A stretch of 64,000 bases of DNA, taken from contig OZ345368.1 in NCBI GenBank assembly GCA_977006965.1, positions 434,001 to 498,000 on the forward strand, in the 5' to 3' direction. The notes under the pieces were generated by a model. The model was not told the origin of the DNA and ran no database searches. It was given only the letters and a program-made list of their open reading frames with translations. This stretch comes from Phymatolithon calcareum. Its lineage: Eukaryota > Rhodophyta > Florideophyceae > Hapalidiales. Of the stretch, positions 19,659-30,721 are shown piece after piece. Position 1 is the first letter of the stretch. Each line of letters opens with the position of its first letter. The position numbers and the translations under genes are program-made.

Positions 19659-20540
19659 ATGGCACTCATATTTCCATGGAAATGTTGGAGAAACCGTCGC
19701 GGAAACTACAAGCAATGGTCCGCGGGTTCGGAATATCAAAAATTGGAAAATTCAATGAAACAGACCAGTACGGCATACCGGTCCAGTGGGGCAATCGCGC
19801 GAGCTCGGGCGCGCGCCAAGCCTGAGACTGGAGATAAAACCGATACCGAAGAGCCGATACAGCATGGAAACAGCTCTATCGACCCGATAAAAACGTCAAT
19901 AAAAGCAGTCGCGGCAGGAGAAAACCCAACCCGACAGGCTTTCGTGAAACATCGCAATGTCATGGAGCGTGGCGATTGCAGCAAGAAGGAATGCTCAAAA
20001 TCACAGGAGGAAGCACTCGAGAACCACTGGTACTCCAATCCAAAGAGTGCACATTCGCCAAAGAATTGTGCTGAAGAGTTCATAAAGCAAGACACACCGA
20101 AATGTGCAAGTCCAAGGCAGACAGCCGTAGCAGAACGTAAGGAGGGCATTTCAAGCAAGCCAAGAGATGCATCGACGAAACAGACAATCCAACTACCACA
20201 GGTAGCAACAAGTACAACACGTCAGGGGACATAACCTGCCCAACCGCCGATGTCCTTAACAAGCTTAAAGCGCATCTGGCGGTACTGGAATCGAGATTGG
20301 CAACCTCGGAATCCAAGTTAGCAGATACCTAGGTAAAGATCGGAACTCTTGAAGCAACAGCGCGGACTCTATCGGAAGCGAACAGGAGGAGTTCTACAGG
20401 TATCATCCGTACAACCAGATTCCAGAGGGGAGCCTACGAGCCCCGAGAAAGACTCCAATGACTTCGACAAGAGCACAGAAATGCCCACAGGTATATCTTA
20501 CAAGGAGGTTACAATGGAATTATCAACGACTCGTTGACTT
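19659..20540 (+). pseudogene. LINE ORF1
   Basis: An open frame of 191 residues (19659-20234) is rich in Lys, Glu, Ser and Thr and continues, with stops, into a coiled-coil-like stretch (HLAVLESRLATSESKLADT) and an Arg-rich block. The position upstream of the endonuclease matches ORF1, the RNA-binding chaperone of LINE particles. No RRM or zinc knuckle is clearly visible. The identification therefore rests mainly on position and composition. Confidence 0.6.
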
Positions 20541-21432
20541 CTAACATGATAGGAGAAAAATTGCAGAAGAAGAGAAACGAAAGAAGAACAAGCAGCCGTC
20601 CAGCACAACCGATTGAAGAATCGTATAGAGAACGCTTCGAAACATTCCTAAAAAATGGGAAATAGCATGCCAAGAAAGAGAATGAAACTCAGGCTGGTTA
20701 CACTGTCCTTCAGAAGAATTCCAAAAGCCACACGCGAGGAAATTGTTGAAAATGTGAAAGAGATGCTGAAGACGAAAACGGTCTACTAAATGTCGTTAAT
20801 TGGTTTCATCGATAATGGAAGTACTTCTAGAAACGAGAGAATGGGACGCCATTGTCAACCTTACGCGTATAGAGGGCGTGGTCTGCATGTATAGGTACAA
20901 TGTGTTCGAAAACCCCAATAAAAGAAGCCAACATGGGGAGTCTGTGCGCTCACTACAGAAACATGCGACGAGGACAAGATCACGTTCTAGATACTGCGCA
21001 TCTGTGGCGTCAAAATGAGCTGACAAAGGAGTGACCTGGAGATGGCAGCCGACCGGAGACTCAGATCTATAAAAATTCATGAGACACGTAAGCTCGAACA
21101 ATTCCCACGACGACACCTCATAAACCCTAATTTCTAACATGTTATGAGGAATGAGGACGGCCCAACAGGCCAGGAAGATGACGAAACGAAGGCACAAAAG
21201 TCCGTCGATGGCGATCAGGCAACTAAGCAAGAAAAACAATCTAATACAATAATCAAGACAGATGTGGAAAATGAGACTGCTCAGCATGTCGACCCGAACA
21301 TATCAGTCTACGAATCGAGAGGCCAGCCCTCAAACCTCACTGGAGACCCAGAGAAGCAAGAAACTAATAATACTCCAATCGAAAATTCGAAGCAAAGCGA
21401 AACAAAAAAGATTACTTAACAGATATTGGAGA

Positions 21433-22155
21433 ATGGCAACGATGAACGTCGGGGGATCACCAGAAACCCCGGAGAACCTACATATGATGGTACAAAATCA
21501 CAAGGTCTACATTATCAGGCTGAGGGAGACACACCTGAGATCCGAAACCCGCATCCGGACCGATATGTTCTTTATAAACGCCCCAAGGCCCGAATTGATA
21601 ACGCCGGATGGGCCTCGTAACCAAAATCCCGGAGAAAGAAGGCGACGTACAGCGAGAAACTTTGTTGGAGTATCACTGGTGTTCCGCAGTGCATGTGGAG
21701 TGAAACTAATCTTCAAGTATGCAAAGGTACACTGCCAAATCATTATTGCCCAACTAGGTAGCCTAAAAGTTGGGGTAGTGTACATGTCACTAAGGTCCAC
21801 TCGTCAGGAAACCGACAAATGCCTCCAACTAATCAACAGGCATGCAAGGGGTCAAGCCATCATCTGTTGTGACTGGAACGCAAGACAAAAGCTGTGGTAC
21901 AGACAGTCAAACAGAAGGGGCAACCAACTCGTCCAGTGGGCAGAAAGAAAAGGATGGGACATAAGAGCAAGCAAAGGACCGACATTCCAGACGAAGAAGT
22001 ACGGGAGCAATATCGACTTCTTCGTCACAAAAGGAATAACAATATCCGCGCTGAACTTTCCAGAGGACATATGGACAGGGGCTACACAGCACAGGCCTGT
22101 ATGCACGCACCTTAGAAGCCGGCAAGATCGTGACCCGAACCACCAAGCAGTGTAA
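21433..22155 (+). pseudogene. LINE AP-like endonuclease domain
   Basis: The frame shows the exonuclease-endonuclease-phosphatase fold in order: N-x-G entry (MNVGGSPETPENLHMM), a degenerate xExTH motif (IIRLRETHLR), VGVVYMSL, the D-x-N motif IICCDWNARQ, SNIDFFVTKG, and a final QHRPVC where SDHxPV is expected. The domain nicks the target to prime reverse transcription. The changes of Q to R before the catalytic Glu and of SDH to TQH probably weaken or abolish catalysis. Confidence 0.8.
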
Positions 22156-22687
22156 GAGACCGAGATGACACACAAAGGAAAATTGAAATCAAAGAACGAA
22201 TGCGTAGTCTCATTGAGGACCTCAAGGGAAGTACCTCCCCCGTATAAGTATACCATATCTACAGGGAGATTGTAGACCTCGGAGGAAAGTCAAGAAAAGA
22301 ATTCAAGAAAGAAGTCGTGCTTCGTAAGTACCAAGAAGGCATTCCCGGAGACATCGAAGACCTCAAGAAGTGCAACAATGCAAGAGATCTACACCAGGTA
22401 TACAAGAGACTTGTTAAAACCGGGTGCGATCTGTGGAGAACTAGAAAACGCACACCGGCACGCTATAAGTCATTTTGGAATATAGAGCTCGACAAAATGG
22501 CAGTGAAGCGAAAGAAACTTTATCGGAAAGCCAGATCATCCCACGCGCAGGTAGACTGGGGTCGTTACCACGAGTGTAAGTACCTAATCAGAACCTTGGT
22601 GAACAAGCGGAAGAAAGAGCAGTATCAAGAATAAATAGCCGAGCTCGAGGAGAAGGATGGACCAGCGGCTTTGAAGCAACTTGCCAA

Positions 22688-24464
22688 ATGAAAAAGAAAA
22701 TTCGAAGAAGAAAACTAAGAAACGAGATGGCAGGAAGCCCCATGAATTGCGCTAAATTCTCAGCCCATATATCAGCGACATGTCATAGCACCGAAAACTG
22801 GCAACCCGGACTAAGAAAATTCTCCTGCACAGAGTACATGAGGACAAAAATTGAAGCGGCTATCCGTAAAGCACGAAACGGAAAGGCACCAGGTTTAGAC
22901 GAGGTGAAGGCTGAAATGCTAAAAATCAAAATATCGCTCAACGCCGAAGTGCTTACAGCCTTGTGGGAGGCCTGCGGGAGGTGTAGAGACTCGCTTCTGC
23001 ACTGGGAGAAGGCGCTCCTCGTCCCAATACACAAGAAGGGGGCACACGACGACCCCGGAAACTACCGACCGATTTCCTTGCTGAGCCACGCAAGGAAAAT
23101 TATTGGGACAGATATTGATATGAAGCTGCGCACAGTATACTCAAACCACTGGTATCAGCTTGGGTTCCAAAAGGGGAAGAGAACTGAACTGGCCATCTGA
23201 AGAGCTACTGAGCTATTAAAAGAGGGTCAGCGATGTGTAGCAGTATTGGACCTTAAGGCTGCCTACGACACAGTACCGAGAGTACACTTGGTGAACAGAA
23301 TGAGACAAGTACTGCCCAAGGGGATCTGCGCAATGGTCGAGGCATTCTTGACACCATCCTGAGGCAACAATTGGTGATAAGAACAGAAACTGGTTTCTAC
23401 TGGACAGGAGGGTCCCACAAGGGTCCCCTCTCAGTCCAAGCCTCTACAACATTTTTATGGATGAATTTGCCGAGCGAATGAGCCGAGCATCAAAAACCTG
23501 AGCTGAAGTTCCGGTTATCCTCTTCGCAGACGATGTTCTTCACTCTGCGAAATCACCCGCTGCATTGCAAGGACTATCGGATATAGCTACCCAATGGGCA
23601 CAAGAGAGAGAGAGATGACGCGGAACACTAAACAAGGGAAAAGCGAAGTCCTCGAATCAGAAGAAGCATTGGGCAAGACAGTCAAGCCAGCGAACAAAGT
23701 TTTGACACACGTTCTTGAGGTCACGTACCTTGGAGTATCTCTAGACCCCGGAGGAGACACAGATACGTTAATTATGCAACGACTAAAGAAAGCAAGGACC
23801 GCCGTGTACGAGTTGCGTACACTGGGAGTGTTCAAGAAAGGGCTAAGTATACAGAAGTGTATTCGGATATACAAGGCGCTAGTATAGCCACGCTGAGAGT
23901 ACGCAATGCACTTCCCTGGACAGAAGACGTACAAAAATGCCGTCAAGAAAGTAGAAGCAACATTCTTCAATCAATTATTCGGGCCACTGGCCCGAGGAAG
24001 GACGGACAGGCTCCGTCTCCTGTGCCGGATCCAGACGGCCCCACATCGACGAGAAATCTTGGCCTTCAAAATACTGAGAAGGAACAAGGCGAAAGAACGT
24101 ATGTATTTAAATGAAGTGCCCGAAAGGAGACGGCCTAGAATCGAAGCGGAAAAAGAAGATACTATACGACAAGACAAGAGAATTGCCAGCAATCCTCAAG
24201 TTCCCCAAGGTGAAGCAAAGGCAACCCGCGCTGCAGTTCCTGCAGGTGTCACCAACAAGTATGGCCGAAGAATTCTGCACCAGAGCCAGAGAGCATATGG
24301 AGACCCTTGAACACACGCTAGCCGAGTACGACCTCGAAGGAGAAAAACCACTGGAAGTAGAAAAGGCGCTAGATGATGGAGAACGAAGAAGGCCTGTATT
24401 GATTCGTATAAGGCAAGTCAAAAAGCGTTCGAGCCCAAGCACCAATAATCCCGTAGAGGACTGA
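22688..24464 (+). pseudogene. LINE reverse transcriptase and C-terminal module
   Basis: Conserved RT blocks are readable across several frames: ARNGKAPGLDEVKAEML, NYRPISLLSHARK, LGFQKGKRTELAI, motif A VAVLDLKAAYDTVPR, motif B RVPQGSPLSPSLYNIFMD, motif C VILFADDVL, then GKSEVL and VTYLGVSLD. Stops follow TELAI and interrupt the region near 23360, 23500 and 23615. The C-terminal ESKRKKKILYDKTRELPAIL module has lost a short segment (LQF directly followed by LQVSPTS), removing the CGRFP block. Confidence 0.88.
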
Positions 24465-24739
24465 GATAGAATTACTTTGAATCCTGAGTTTTCCCGTCCG
24501 CCATTCTGGTGGACGATTCGTGAGCAGCACAAAGGTAGGTAGCATTAGAGGAAGCCTCGCCCATATCTTCAGAAGTCTGGGGGGCTTTTTTAAAACTCGA
24601 ATTAAAAAAAAGTACTTACTTGTCCACAGCCTTAAACATGGTTAGGAGCTCGTCGAGTGCTTGCTTAGTCTAGGCGCGGAACCCTTGGGAGAGTCTGTCC
24701 TTTGCAGGGCTATTTATCGCGTCATTCTGAAATCGAGGG

Positions 24740-25320
24740 CAAACTGGAAATATTGAAGGAATGGCAAAAATGCCAGGGGATAGAAACAAGGCCGTCCAAT
24801 CGATCTCTGCGGGAAGAATGGGAAAAACAAGAAGATAAATTCTCAACACGAATCCACTCTTCAGCGAAAACTCAAGAAGAAATAGAGCACTTGCCTTCAA
24901 GTATTCATTTGGATTCTTCCCTCGCATGAGCACCTCCACCCTTTTCGAGTTCTCCCGCCAATATGGGAAAGATACCATCGAAGACGTGATAAATGGCCTC
25001 GCAAAGGACAGACTCTCCCAAGAGTTCCGCGCCTAGACTAAGCGAGCACTCGACGAGCTCCTAACCATGTTTCAGGCTGTGGACAAGTAAGTACTGCTCG
25101 CAACCTGAAATCGCAGCGCGCCACAGGACAGGGGAGTAATTTTCCCCCTCGAGGTCCGGAACGAGACCAGAGGTGGGGTTTTGTACACCACAGAAACGTG
25201 TTACACCAACAAAAAAGAAACTTTTCCATATACAGAACCCAGCCAACTTGGCACAAGGAAAGTTTCCCCAGCCGTGAGCAGATGCGTTGAATAAAAATCT
25301 ACCTTTCTTTCTTTTCTCAT
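24740..25320 (+). mobile_element. LINE 3' end, plus strand, inverted partner of the preceding copy
   Basis: A basic helical C-terminal remnant (about 24710-24930) leads into a 3' UTR with cctcgaggtccggaacgaga, gttacaccaacaaaaaagaa and the tail cagatgcgttgaataaaaat. Segment 24988-25085 is a near-perfect inverted repeat of 24623-24730, so two copies of the same family lie head to head. Confidence 0.7.
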
Positions 25321-25689
25321 CCGCAAAAACAACGATACACGCGTCACTCAAGCTAAGAAGAAGTCATCACCGAAACCTATGCGCGCAATGTTTCCTGGGA
25401 AGATTCCCACGAAATCCATCGCAAGTGGAAGAAAAGCTCGGACGCCTGGGGAAATGGTGTACATCCACGATGAACAATATATTGCTAAAGCCGGTGTGGA
25501 CAATCGAGGAAGAAAGAACAGTAACCCGTACGACTAACATAATCCTGAACGGAGCAGAGCAAGCTCAACGAATGTAGAAACCACGGGGCCATTTAAACTC
25601 CAGTTGGTTAGACAGCCACTTTTACAATAAACTACAGAATTTCGACAGGACAGGCGTAATCGACCACGCTACCCTGAAACCTCTCTCCT

Positions 25690-26050
25690 TTCTTTCTTTC
25701 TTTATGCAGGTTTCGGAATTGTTAAACAACTCCCCATCCTTACGGCTCCCGTAGATTATAACAGATACGAGTGGTACTTGATGTCACAAGAGCTCAAAGC
25801 CGCACAAAGTGCAGAGCTTCGGGGTGCTTAACATCTAAATCTCTACGCAGCCAATCTTCAGCCGCCGTCCTTCAAAGGGGTGACCCGGGTTGGAAACCAT
25901 TTAGGATGTTCATGGTCGCTGGTCATCTCGTTACCTTCTTTCATTTCCTTCTGTTCTCTCTTCCAGCTTCCTTGAGCATTGCGGCACACCACTCAAGGCG
26001 GAATCCATGTACTACCAAACTATCAGAAGGTGATAAACCTCTCTCCAAAG
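25690..26050 (-). repeat. Dispersed repeat, probable LINE 3' end
   Basis: About 330 bp strongly similar to 56025-56360, including caactccccatccttac, the cttcaaagg-gtgacccgggtt block, and tgcggcaca-cactca. In minus sense both copies end in cctgcataaa followed by A/G-rich tail, like a non-LTR 3' terminus. No open domain is recognised. Flanks 25320-25690 and 26050-26565 show nothing else. Confidence 0.65.
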
Positions 26051-26755
26051 GGCAAGGTACACTCTGTGCCCTCCGAGAAATCGGCGTTATATATAAAGGA
26101 CTTACGACAACTAAATGCATATCCATCAATAAGGCCTTGCCCAGGGGAGCCACCAATTTGATTGCTATTGCAATTATCTGCAATTATGATTGCAACTGGA
26201 CATGCTGTCGTCCAAAACTACGAGTCCCTGTACTACGGAGTATATCACCTAGTCCCGGACCAGGTGATATACTTGAACGAACAAGCACGGAAACGCAGCT
26301 CTCGTAGAGCCTTAAGAGTGTTACTGTGGGCTTTAAAATAACAACCAGTTGTTTCAAAAAATGCGCTGGTTTCTTTTATAGTTAAAAATAGATTTGTATT
26401 TTTCGTAATTGATGCTTAAGGGTACTTCCGTTTAATTTCAATCATGAACAATTGCCAGCAATTTTGGTGCCTCCCCTGCAGGGTGAAACACTAATTCCAG
26501 GCCTGTAAGCATGTCACCTTTGGCTCTTGCATGTCCTCGTTCTGAGCCTACAGATATCAGGGGGATATGTGTTGATTTATTTTAAAAGCTCCCAAGGCCT
26601 CTCTTGAAGAGTAACAGGGCCGCTTTCGCACGATTTTCTAAGCTCACGTAGTTTGACTGTTCAGTACAACCTTGATTCGTATTTCTCTCCCAACAAGTGC
26701 TCCAGTTAGTCGCTTACATTCATATTCAATTTCAGGACTAATCTTGGATGAAGAT

Positions 26756-27020
26756 TGTAGACACGCAATGCTGCACGAGTGTAATTAGCGACACTTACAC
26801 TCTCAGGGAGAACATACCAACCAATTGGGATTGTTAGAGTAGTGTCTGTTAGTGCTCCCCCTCTTTGTACAGGGTGTGCATTTCTCGCCCCTGCTCTATT
26901 TAAGCGGCGATCCTAAATCGCACCTTAGACTGGAGCATCTCATCTCATCTTCTCATCGGAGAGAGATCACCCCTTTTCAAGATAAACCCATTCCTTATCT
27001 TAACACTCCCAGTGATTACA
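26756..27020 (+). repeat. 5' LTR of the non-autonomous element
   Basis: 265 bp, beginning tgtagacacgcaatgctg and ending cccagtgattaca. I found no difference from the 3' LTR when reading both base by base. Confidence 0.93.
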
Positions 27021-27086
27021 GAAATTTCTTTCCTGCAGGAGAATGTTTGAGTGTTAAGACGAAGATTGTTCAAGTTTGAATTGGAA

Positions 27087-27398
27087 ATGGATGACCATCG
27101 AACCATGGGAAGCGGAAGTCTTTCGTCGGCGAAATCTACCGATCGGCAACCAACCGCCGCGCTATTCCAACCCGTGAGCCACCCGATTTTACGAAGTCTC
27201 GACCCAAGAGTTGTGACAAGGTTTTTGAAGGCGAGGAAACGGTACGATGATGAGGTCAACGAGAAGAAGAAGGAAGCCCCGGCGATGACGGCGGTATCTT
27301 ACACAGAGTCATCGACAAGAGAGAAGGCTCTACACAGTCTTCGAATGCCAATGCGCACCGAACATGCGGCGGCAAGGATTCTGGAGTTTACTTCCTAA
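27087..27398 (+). CDS. Short gag-like ORF of the non-autonomous element
   Basis: A 103-residue frame from the ATG at 27087. The middle reads HPILRSLDPRVVTRFLKARK and then RYDDEVNEKKKE. This resembles the start of gag proteins in some LTR elements, where a hydrophobic 'L-x-P-x-V-x-x-F-L-x-x-R-x-x-Y' helix is common. It lacks a zinc knuckle and a full capsid length. It may be a relic of gag or retained for packaging. Confidence in the ORF being translated is low to moderate. Confidence 0.4.
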   Translation: MDDHRTMGSGSLSSAKSTDRQPTAALFQPVSHPILRSLDPRVVTRFLKARKRYDDEVNEKKKEAPAMTAVSYTESSTREKALHSLRMPMRTEHAAARILEFTS

Positions 27399-27431
27399 GC
27401 GACTTCGATTGTTGCGAAAAAAATCAAGGAC

Positions 27432-27780
27432 GGCAACCGGAGCCAGAATTGAAACAAAGACGTTCCAGAAGGAACGCAAATATGGATTGGCAGAGGCAAC
27501 CAATTCAGACAAGGGACCTATCTATATCTCCGGCAATAAGGAGGAGAAGGTCAGCGTAGATTTGTGTGGCTATTAACACAAATGATATTCGCGGAACAAA
27601 AAAATTCAAGGCAGGCAACCGGAGCCCGAATTGAAAGAAAGACGTTCCAGAAGGAACGCAAATATGGATTGGAAGGAGCAACCAATTCAGAGACGGGACC
27701 TATCTATATCTCCGGCAATAAGGAGGAGAAGGTCAGCGTAGATTTGTGTGGCAATCAACACAAATGATGTTCGCGGGACA
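27432..27780 (+). repeat. 182-bp direct duplication inside the LTR element
   Basis: Segments starting at 27432 and 27614 (ggcaaccggagcc-gaattg) repeat with few differences, including the shared gacgttccagaaggaacgca and ataaggaggagaaggtcagc. Confidence 0.88.
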
Positions 27781-28155
27781 AAAGCGACGAAGAAGGACGG
27801 GGTCCAAATCAAGGCCGGAAAAAGCGGCGAAGAAGGACGGGGTCCAACTCAAGTTCGGAAAAAGCGGCGAAGAAGGACGGGGTCCAACTCATGGTCGGAA
27901 AAAGCGGCGAAGAAGGACGGGGTCCAACTCAAGGTCGGAAAAAGCGGCGAAGAAGGACGGGGTCCAACTCACGGTCGGAAAAAGCGGCGAAGAAGGACGG
28001 GGTCCAACTCAAGGTCGGAAAAAGCGGCGAAGAAGGACGGGGTCCAAACGAAGGCCGGAAAAAGCGGCGAAGAAGGACGGGGTCCAAATCAAGGTCGGTA
28101 AAAGCTGGCGAAGAAGGACGGGGTCCAATACGCGCAAGAAAAAGCTGGCGAAGAA
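27781..28155 (+). repeat. 40-bp tandem array, about nine copies
   Basis: The unit aaagcg(g/a)cgaagaaggacgg followed by ggtccaa(a/c)tcaagg-cggaa repeats at exactly 40 bp from 27781, with a one-base slip near 28100. Because 40 is not a multiple of three, all three forward frames cycle through the same 40-residue polypeptide, rich in Lys, Arg and Gly, and none contains a stop. Confidence 0.95.
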
Positions 28156-28211
28156 GGCCAAGCAAACATTGCGCATCAATGATTAATACACTCTTCGAGT
28201 GTATGGGGCAC

Positions 28212-28476
28212 TGTAGACACGCAATGCTGCACGAGTGTAATTAGCGACACTTACACTCTCAGGGAGAACATACCAACCAATTGGGATTGTTAGAGTAGTG
28301 TCTGTTAGTGCTCCCCCTCTTTGTACAGGGTGTGCATTTCTCGCCCCTGCTCTATTTAAGCGGCGATCCTAAATCGCACCTTAGACTGGAGCATCTCATC
28401 TCATCTTCTCATCGGAGAGAGATCACCCCTTTTCAAGATAAACCCATTCCTTATCTTAACACTCCCAGTGATTACA
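28212..28476 (+). repeat. 3' LTR of the non-autonomous element
   Basis: 265 bp, matching the 5' LTR throughout. The preceding bases (gtatggggcac) are only a weak polypurine tract. Confidence 0.93.
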
Positions 28477-28865
28477 AGATAGAATGCGTTGGAGCGCGAC
28501 CAGCTCAATCACGGCTGTGACACTAAAGTATGCACCAAGTACTGATTTTCTCCAAAGAGGTGCTCTATTGAATATCAGCCGTAGGCATCGCAACCGTGTA
28601 GATCTTTCTCTTACGCGGAGAACCATCGGTAGATTGTTCGAATCAGTTGGTATCTCGAGCGATCTTCCCTCTTCTTCCTCTGCCCATAACTCAATTCTTT
28701 CTTTTCGTCGCCCTTTCTTTGAGACTGAGCCCTCCTTGGCTTTGTCGAGAGCTTGCTGCAGATCTTCATATTTCTTGAGGCACTCTATGTCCTTGGTTGC
28801 CTCCTTAATGTCTTCATCTCTCCCAGAATACTCATCTGCTTCGTCGAGGCGCTTCTTCTGTTTCA

Positions 28866-30002
28866 CTAGACTCGCAGAGAACCTTCTGCTTGGTGTCTTC
28901 TCCTCATGGCAGGTGGTTCTAGTCGGCGCAGAACTCGCATTCTTCCATGGCGGTGCTGGGCATATGTCCCAAAAACATACTTGAAGAATAAATCTTCTGC
29001 AGATTCGATTGCTGATTGTAATCGCTTTGTCAGGGGCGTGACGTGGAGTGCGTACTCCCACTTTGGCAAAATAAGCGACTTGAAGATTCTAATGCATGTC
29101 ACAGGCTGAAAGCCTCGAACATTGATTCCAATATCCCGCAGTTTGTGTATGCACCCCACTGCATTTCGTACTCTTGATAACGCCATGTCGTCTGTTACGC
29201 CTTTGTGGTTCATGCTTATACCGAGATACGAGAGCCTCCAAGCTTGATGAAGAACTCGACCCGCAATGTGGAAGGTGTGTTTCCTGAGTCCCTTGTATTT
29301 AAGGATCTCGCTCTTTCCTGGCTTTGTGTTCCAGGTCATACCATTTTCCTTCGCCCAGGTAGTCGCTATATCAAGTAGCTTCTGCATTCCTTCTCCATCC
29401 TTTGATTGCAGCTGGACATCGTCAGCGAACAGTTGCGCTGGATTTTCAGAGACGTCGCTGGGGACCTTGGAGACCGCTTCCGCGAATGTATCCATGAAGA
29501 TATTGTACAGGCACGGGCTCAGTGGGGACCCTTGGGGTACTCCTCGATCGATAATGCACCATGTTCGTGTGTCATCGCCTGCTGACGTAACCCACGAGGG
29601 TTTCAGAAGATATGCCACCATCCTTGTTATTTCGTCGGGTAGCTTCTGCTCGAGTCTTTTCATGAGGATGTCTCGTGGCACCCTGTCATATGCTGCAGAG
29701 AGGTCAAGAACCGCGACAAAAGGATGCCCATCTTTCATGGCACATTTTGCACGGAGTATCGCAATATATGTGCTCTTGTCTTTTCGGAAACCTAGCTGGG
29801 CACTGTTGAAACGGAAGTGTTCCCTTATGTATGAGTCGAGTGCGGAATCGATGATTTTCCTGGCTTGGCTTAATAGCGATATAGGTCTGTAGTTCGCTGC
29901 AACATGGGGTGGGCCTTTCTTGTACAGAGGGATCAGAGTAGCTTGACGCCACGCTCGCGGAAGACATTTGAGCCTTCCACATGTCTCCCATAAGGCTATC
30001 AA
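28866..30002 (-). pseudogene. LINE reverse transcriptase, nearly intact
   Basis: This is the most complete RT frame in the window: 378 residues without a stop. It shows ANYRPISLLSQARK, LGFRKDKSTYIAIL, motif A VLDLSAAYDRVPR, motif B GVPQGSPLSPCLYNIFMD, motif C QLFADDVQL, NTKPGKSEIL, LSYLGISM and WEYALHVTPL. N-terminal RT blocks and the endonuclease are missing by truncation. The frame ends at 28866, where a single-base shift moves the rest of the protein (helical, Lys/Glu-rich, then a short C-terminal tail) into another frame at 28477-28900. Confidence 0.92.
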
Positions 30003-30721
30003 TCAGGAACTCCCTCTCTCGTTAATACGTGCTATTCAAAATAGGCGTTCATACCTTTCAAGTCTGCCCTGAACGCCCTATAATGTTGAGAGAAATTGGT
30101 GCCCACCTCCCCGCTTAAGAATATAACTCTAAACGTCGAATATTGAATTGCCCTCCAGGAAAGAGTAATATTTCTTGATTGACAACACCGGGTTATTCAA
30201 CCTCTATTGGCTTGGAGCCTCTTTCTAATCAACGAGAAGTCAAATTCGAGGACAAAGAGAGCTATTTCAATAATAAACAAGTGCAAGCCTCCATGGAAAT
30301 GATACAAAGAAAGGAAAAGGCGTTTCCCATGCGTTGATGAAACGGTGGAGAATAACTTTCAGACAATATCACGGAGGAGTGGAAAAACGTTTCGGATGAG
30401 GCATTCCTGAAGAAAAAAAATTCCAGCTACATGACGGGATAATTAGTTCCACAAGCATCTGTTCGAATTTAATCTCCGCTAGAAGCAAGAGCTGATTGTT
30501 CGTAGCCTTCTTTCCCACTATAGAAACAGATTCTGTAGAACTGATGAGAACTTCTTGTATCTGTTCTACAATGCTGTGAAATGTCCTCCTTTTTACGTAA
30601 AGCAGTGCTTTTAGTGGACTTCCGAATGGAATGCTTGTATGGCTCTCTTTGAGGAGCGTAGAAGAAGATGGACAGATCGCTTTAATTCGTTTATATTTAG
30701 AGCGCACACCTGTGCAGATAT
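30003..30721. other. No gene recognised
   Basis: A 121-residue minus-strand frame (30369-30734) overlaps the end of the next gene and has no recognisable motif. The rest is AT-rich and featureless. Confidence 0.4.

Larger units (their letters stand above)
19487..24610 (+). mobile_element. Full-length non-LTR retrotransposon (LINE), inactive
   Basis: A 5124-bp element with a 12-bp target-site duplication (agtacttacttg at 19475-19486 and 24611-24622). It has a short 5' UTR, ORF1 (about 19659-20540), ORF2 with an AP-type endonuclease (about 21433-22155), a reverse transcriptase (about 22850-23890), and the C-terminal module (about 24111-24464). The 3' UTR ends ttttaaaactcgaattaaaa and further A residues. 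This is the best full-length reference for the family that also produced 10353-10904. Multiple stops and frameshifts in both ORFs inactivate it. Confidence 0.92.
19270..24735 (-). mobile_element. LINE 3' end (third family), split by a full-length LINE
   Basis: Pieces 24623-24735 and 19270-19474 become contiguous when 19487-24610 and one 12-bp duplication are removed. The rejoined sequence is the reverse complement of 24990-25280. Landmarks are gagctcgtcgagtgc, the cctcgagggggaaaattact block and the gaaactttcc end. Confidence 0.8.
26756..28476 (+). mobile_element. Young non-autonomous LTR element
   Basis: Two 265-bp LTRs (26756-27020 and 28212-28476), which I read as identical, flank a 1191-bp interior. 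LTR ends are TGTA...TACA. The duplication is agat (4 bp, or aagat if the terminal A is shared). A tatttaag box lies at 26897-26904. The interior holds a short gag-like ORF, a 182-bp duplication and a 40-bp tandem array, with no protease, RT or integrase. Identical LTRs imply recent insertion, using enzymes supplied in trans. Whether the relative is Copia or Gypsy cannot be told. Confidence 0.93.
26565..30002 (-). mobile_element. LINE (well-preserved RT), hosting a young LTR element
   Basis: A minus-strand, 5'-truncated LINE. Coding sequence enters at 30002 and runs to about 28477. The 1721-bp LTR element follows, and the LINE resumes at 26755 down to its 3' end near 26565 (gggagcttttaaaataaatc), the same end as at 54008-54040. 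Across the empty site the C-terminal frame continues from VALQRIL into SSSKISPEIEYECK and then stops, which supports the reconstruction. Confidence 0.85.

Noticed and set aside
27781-28155. CRISPR-like array
   Set aside because: Repeats are directly adjacent with no unique spacers, in a eukaryotic LTR element.
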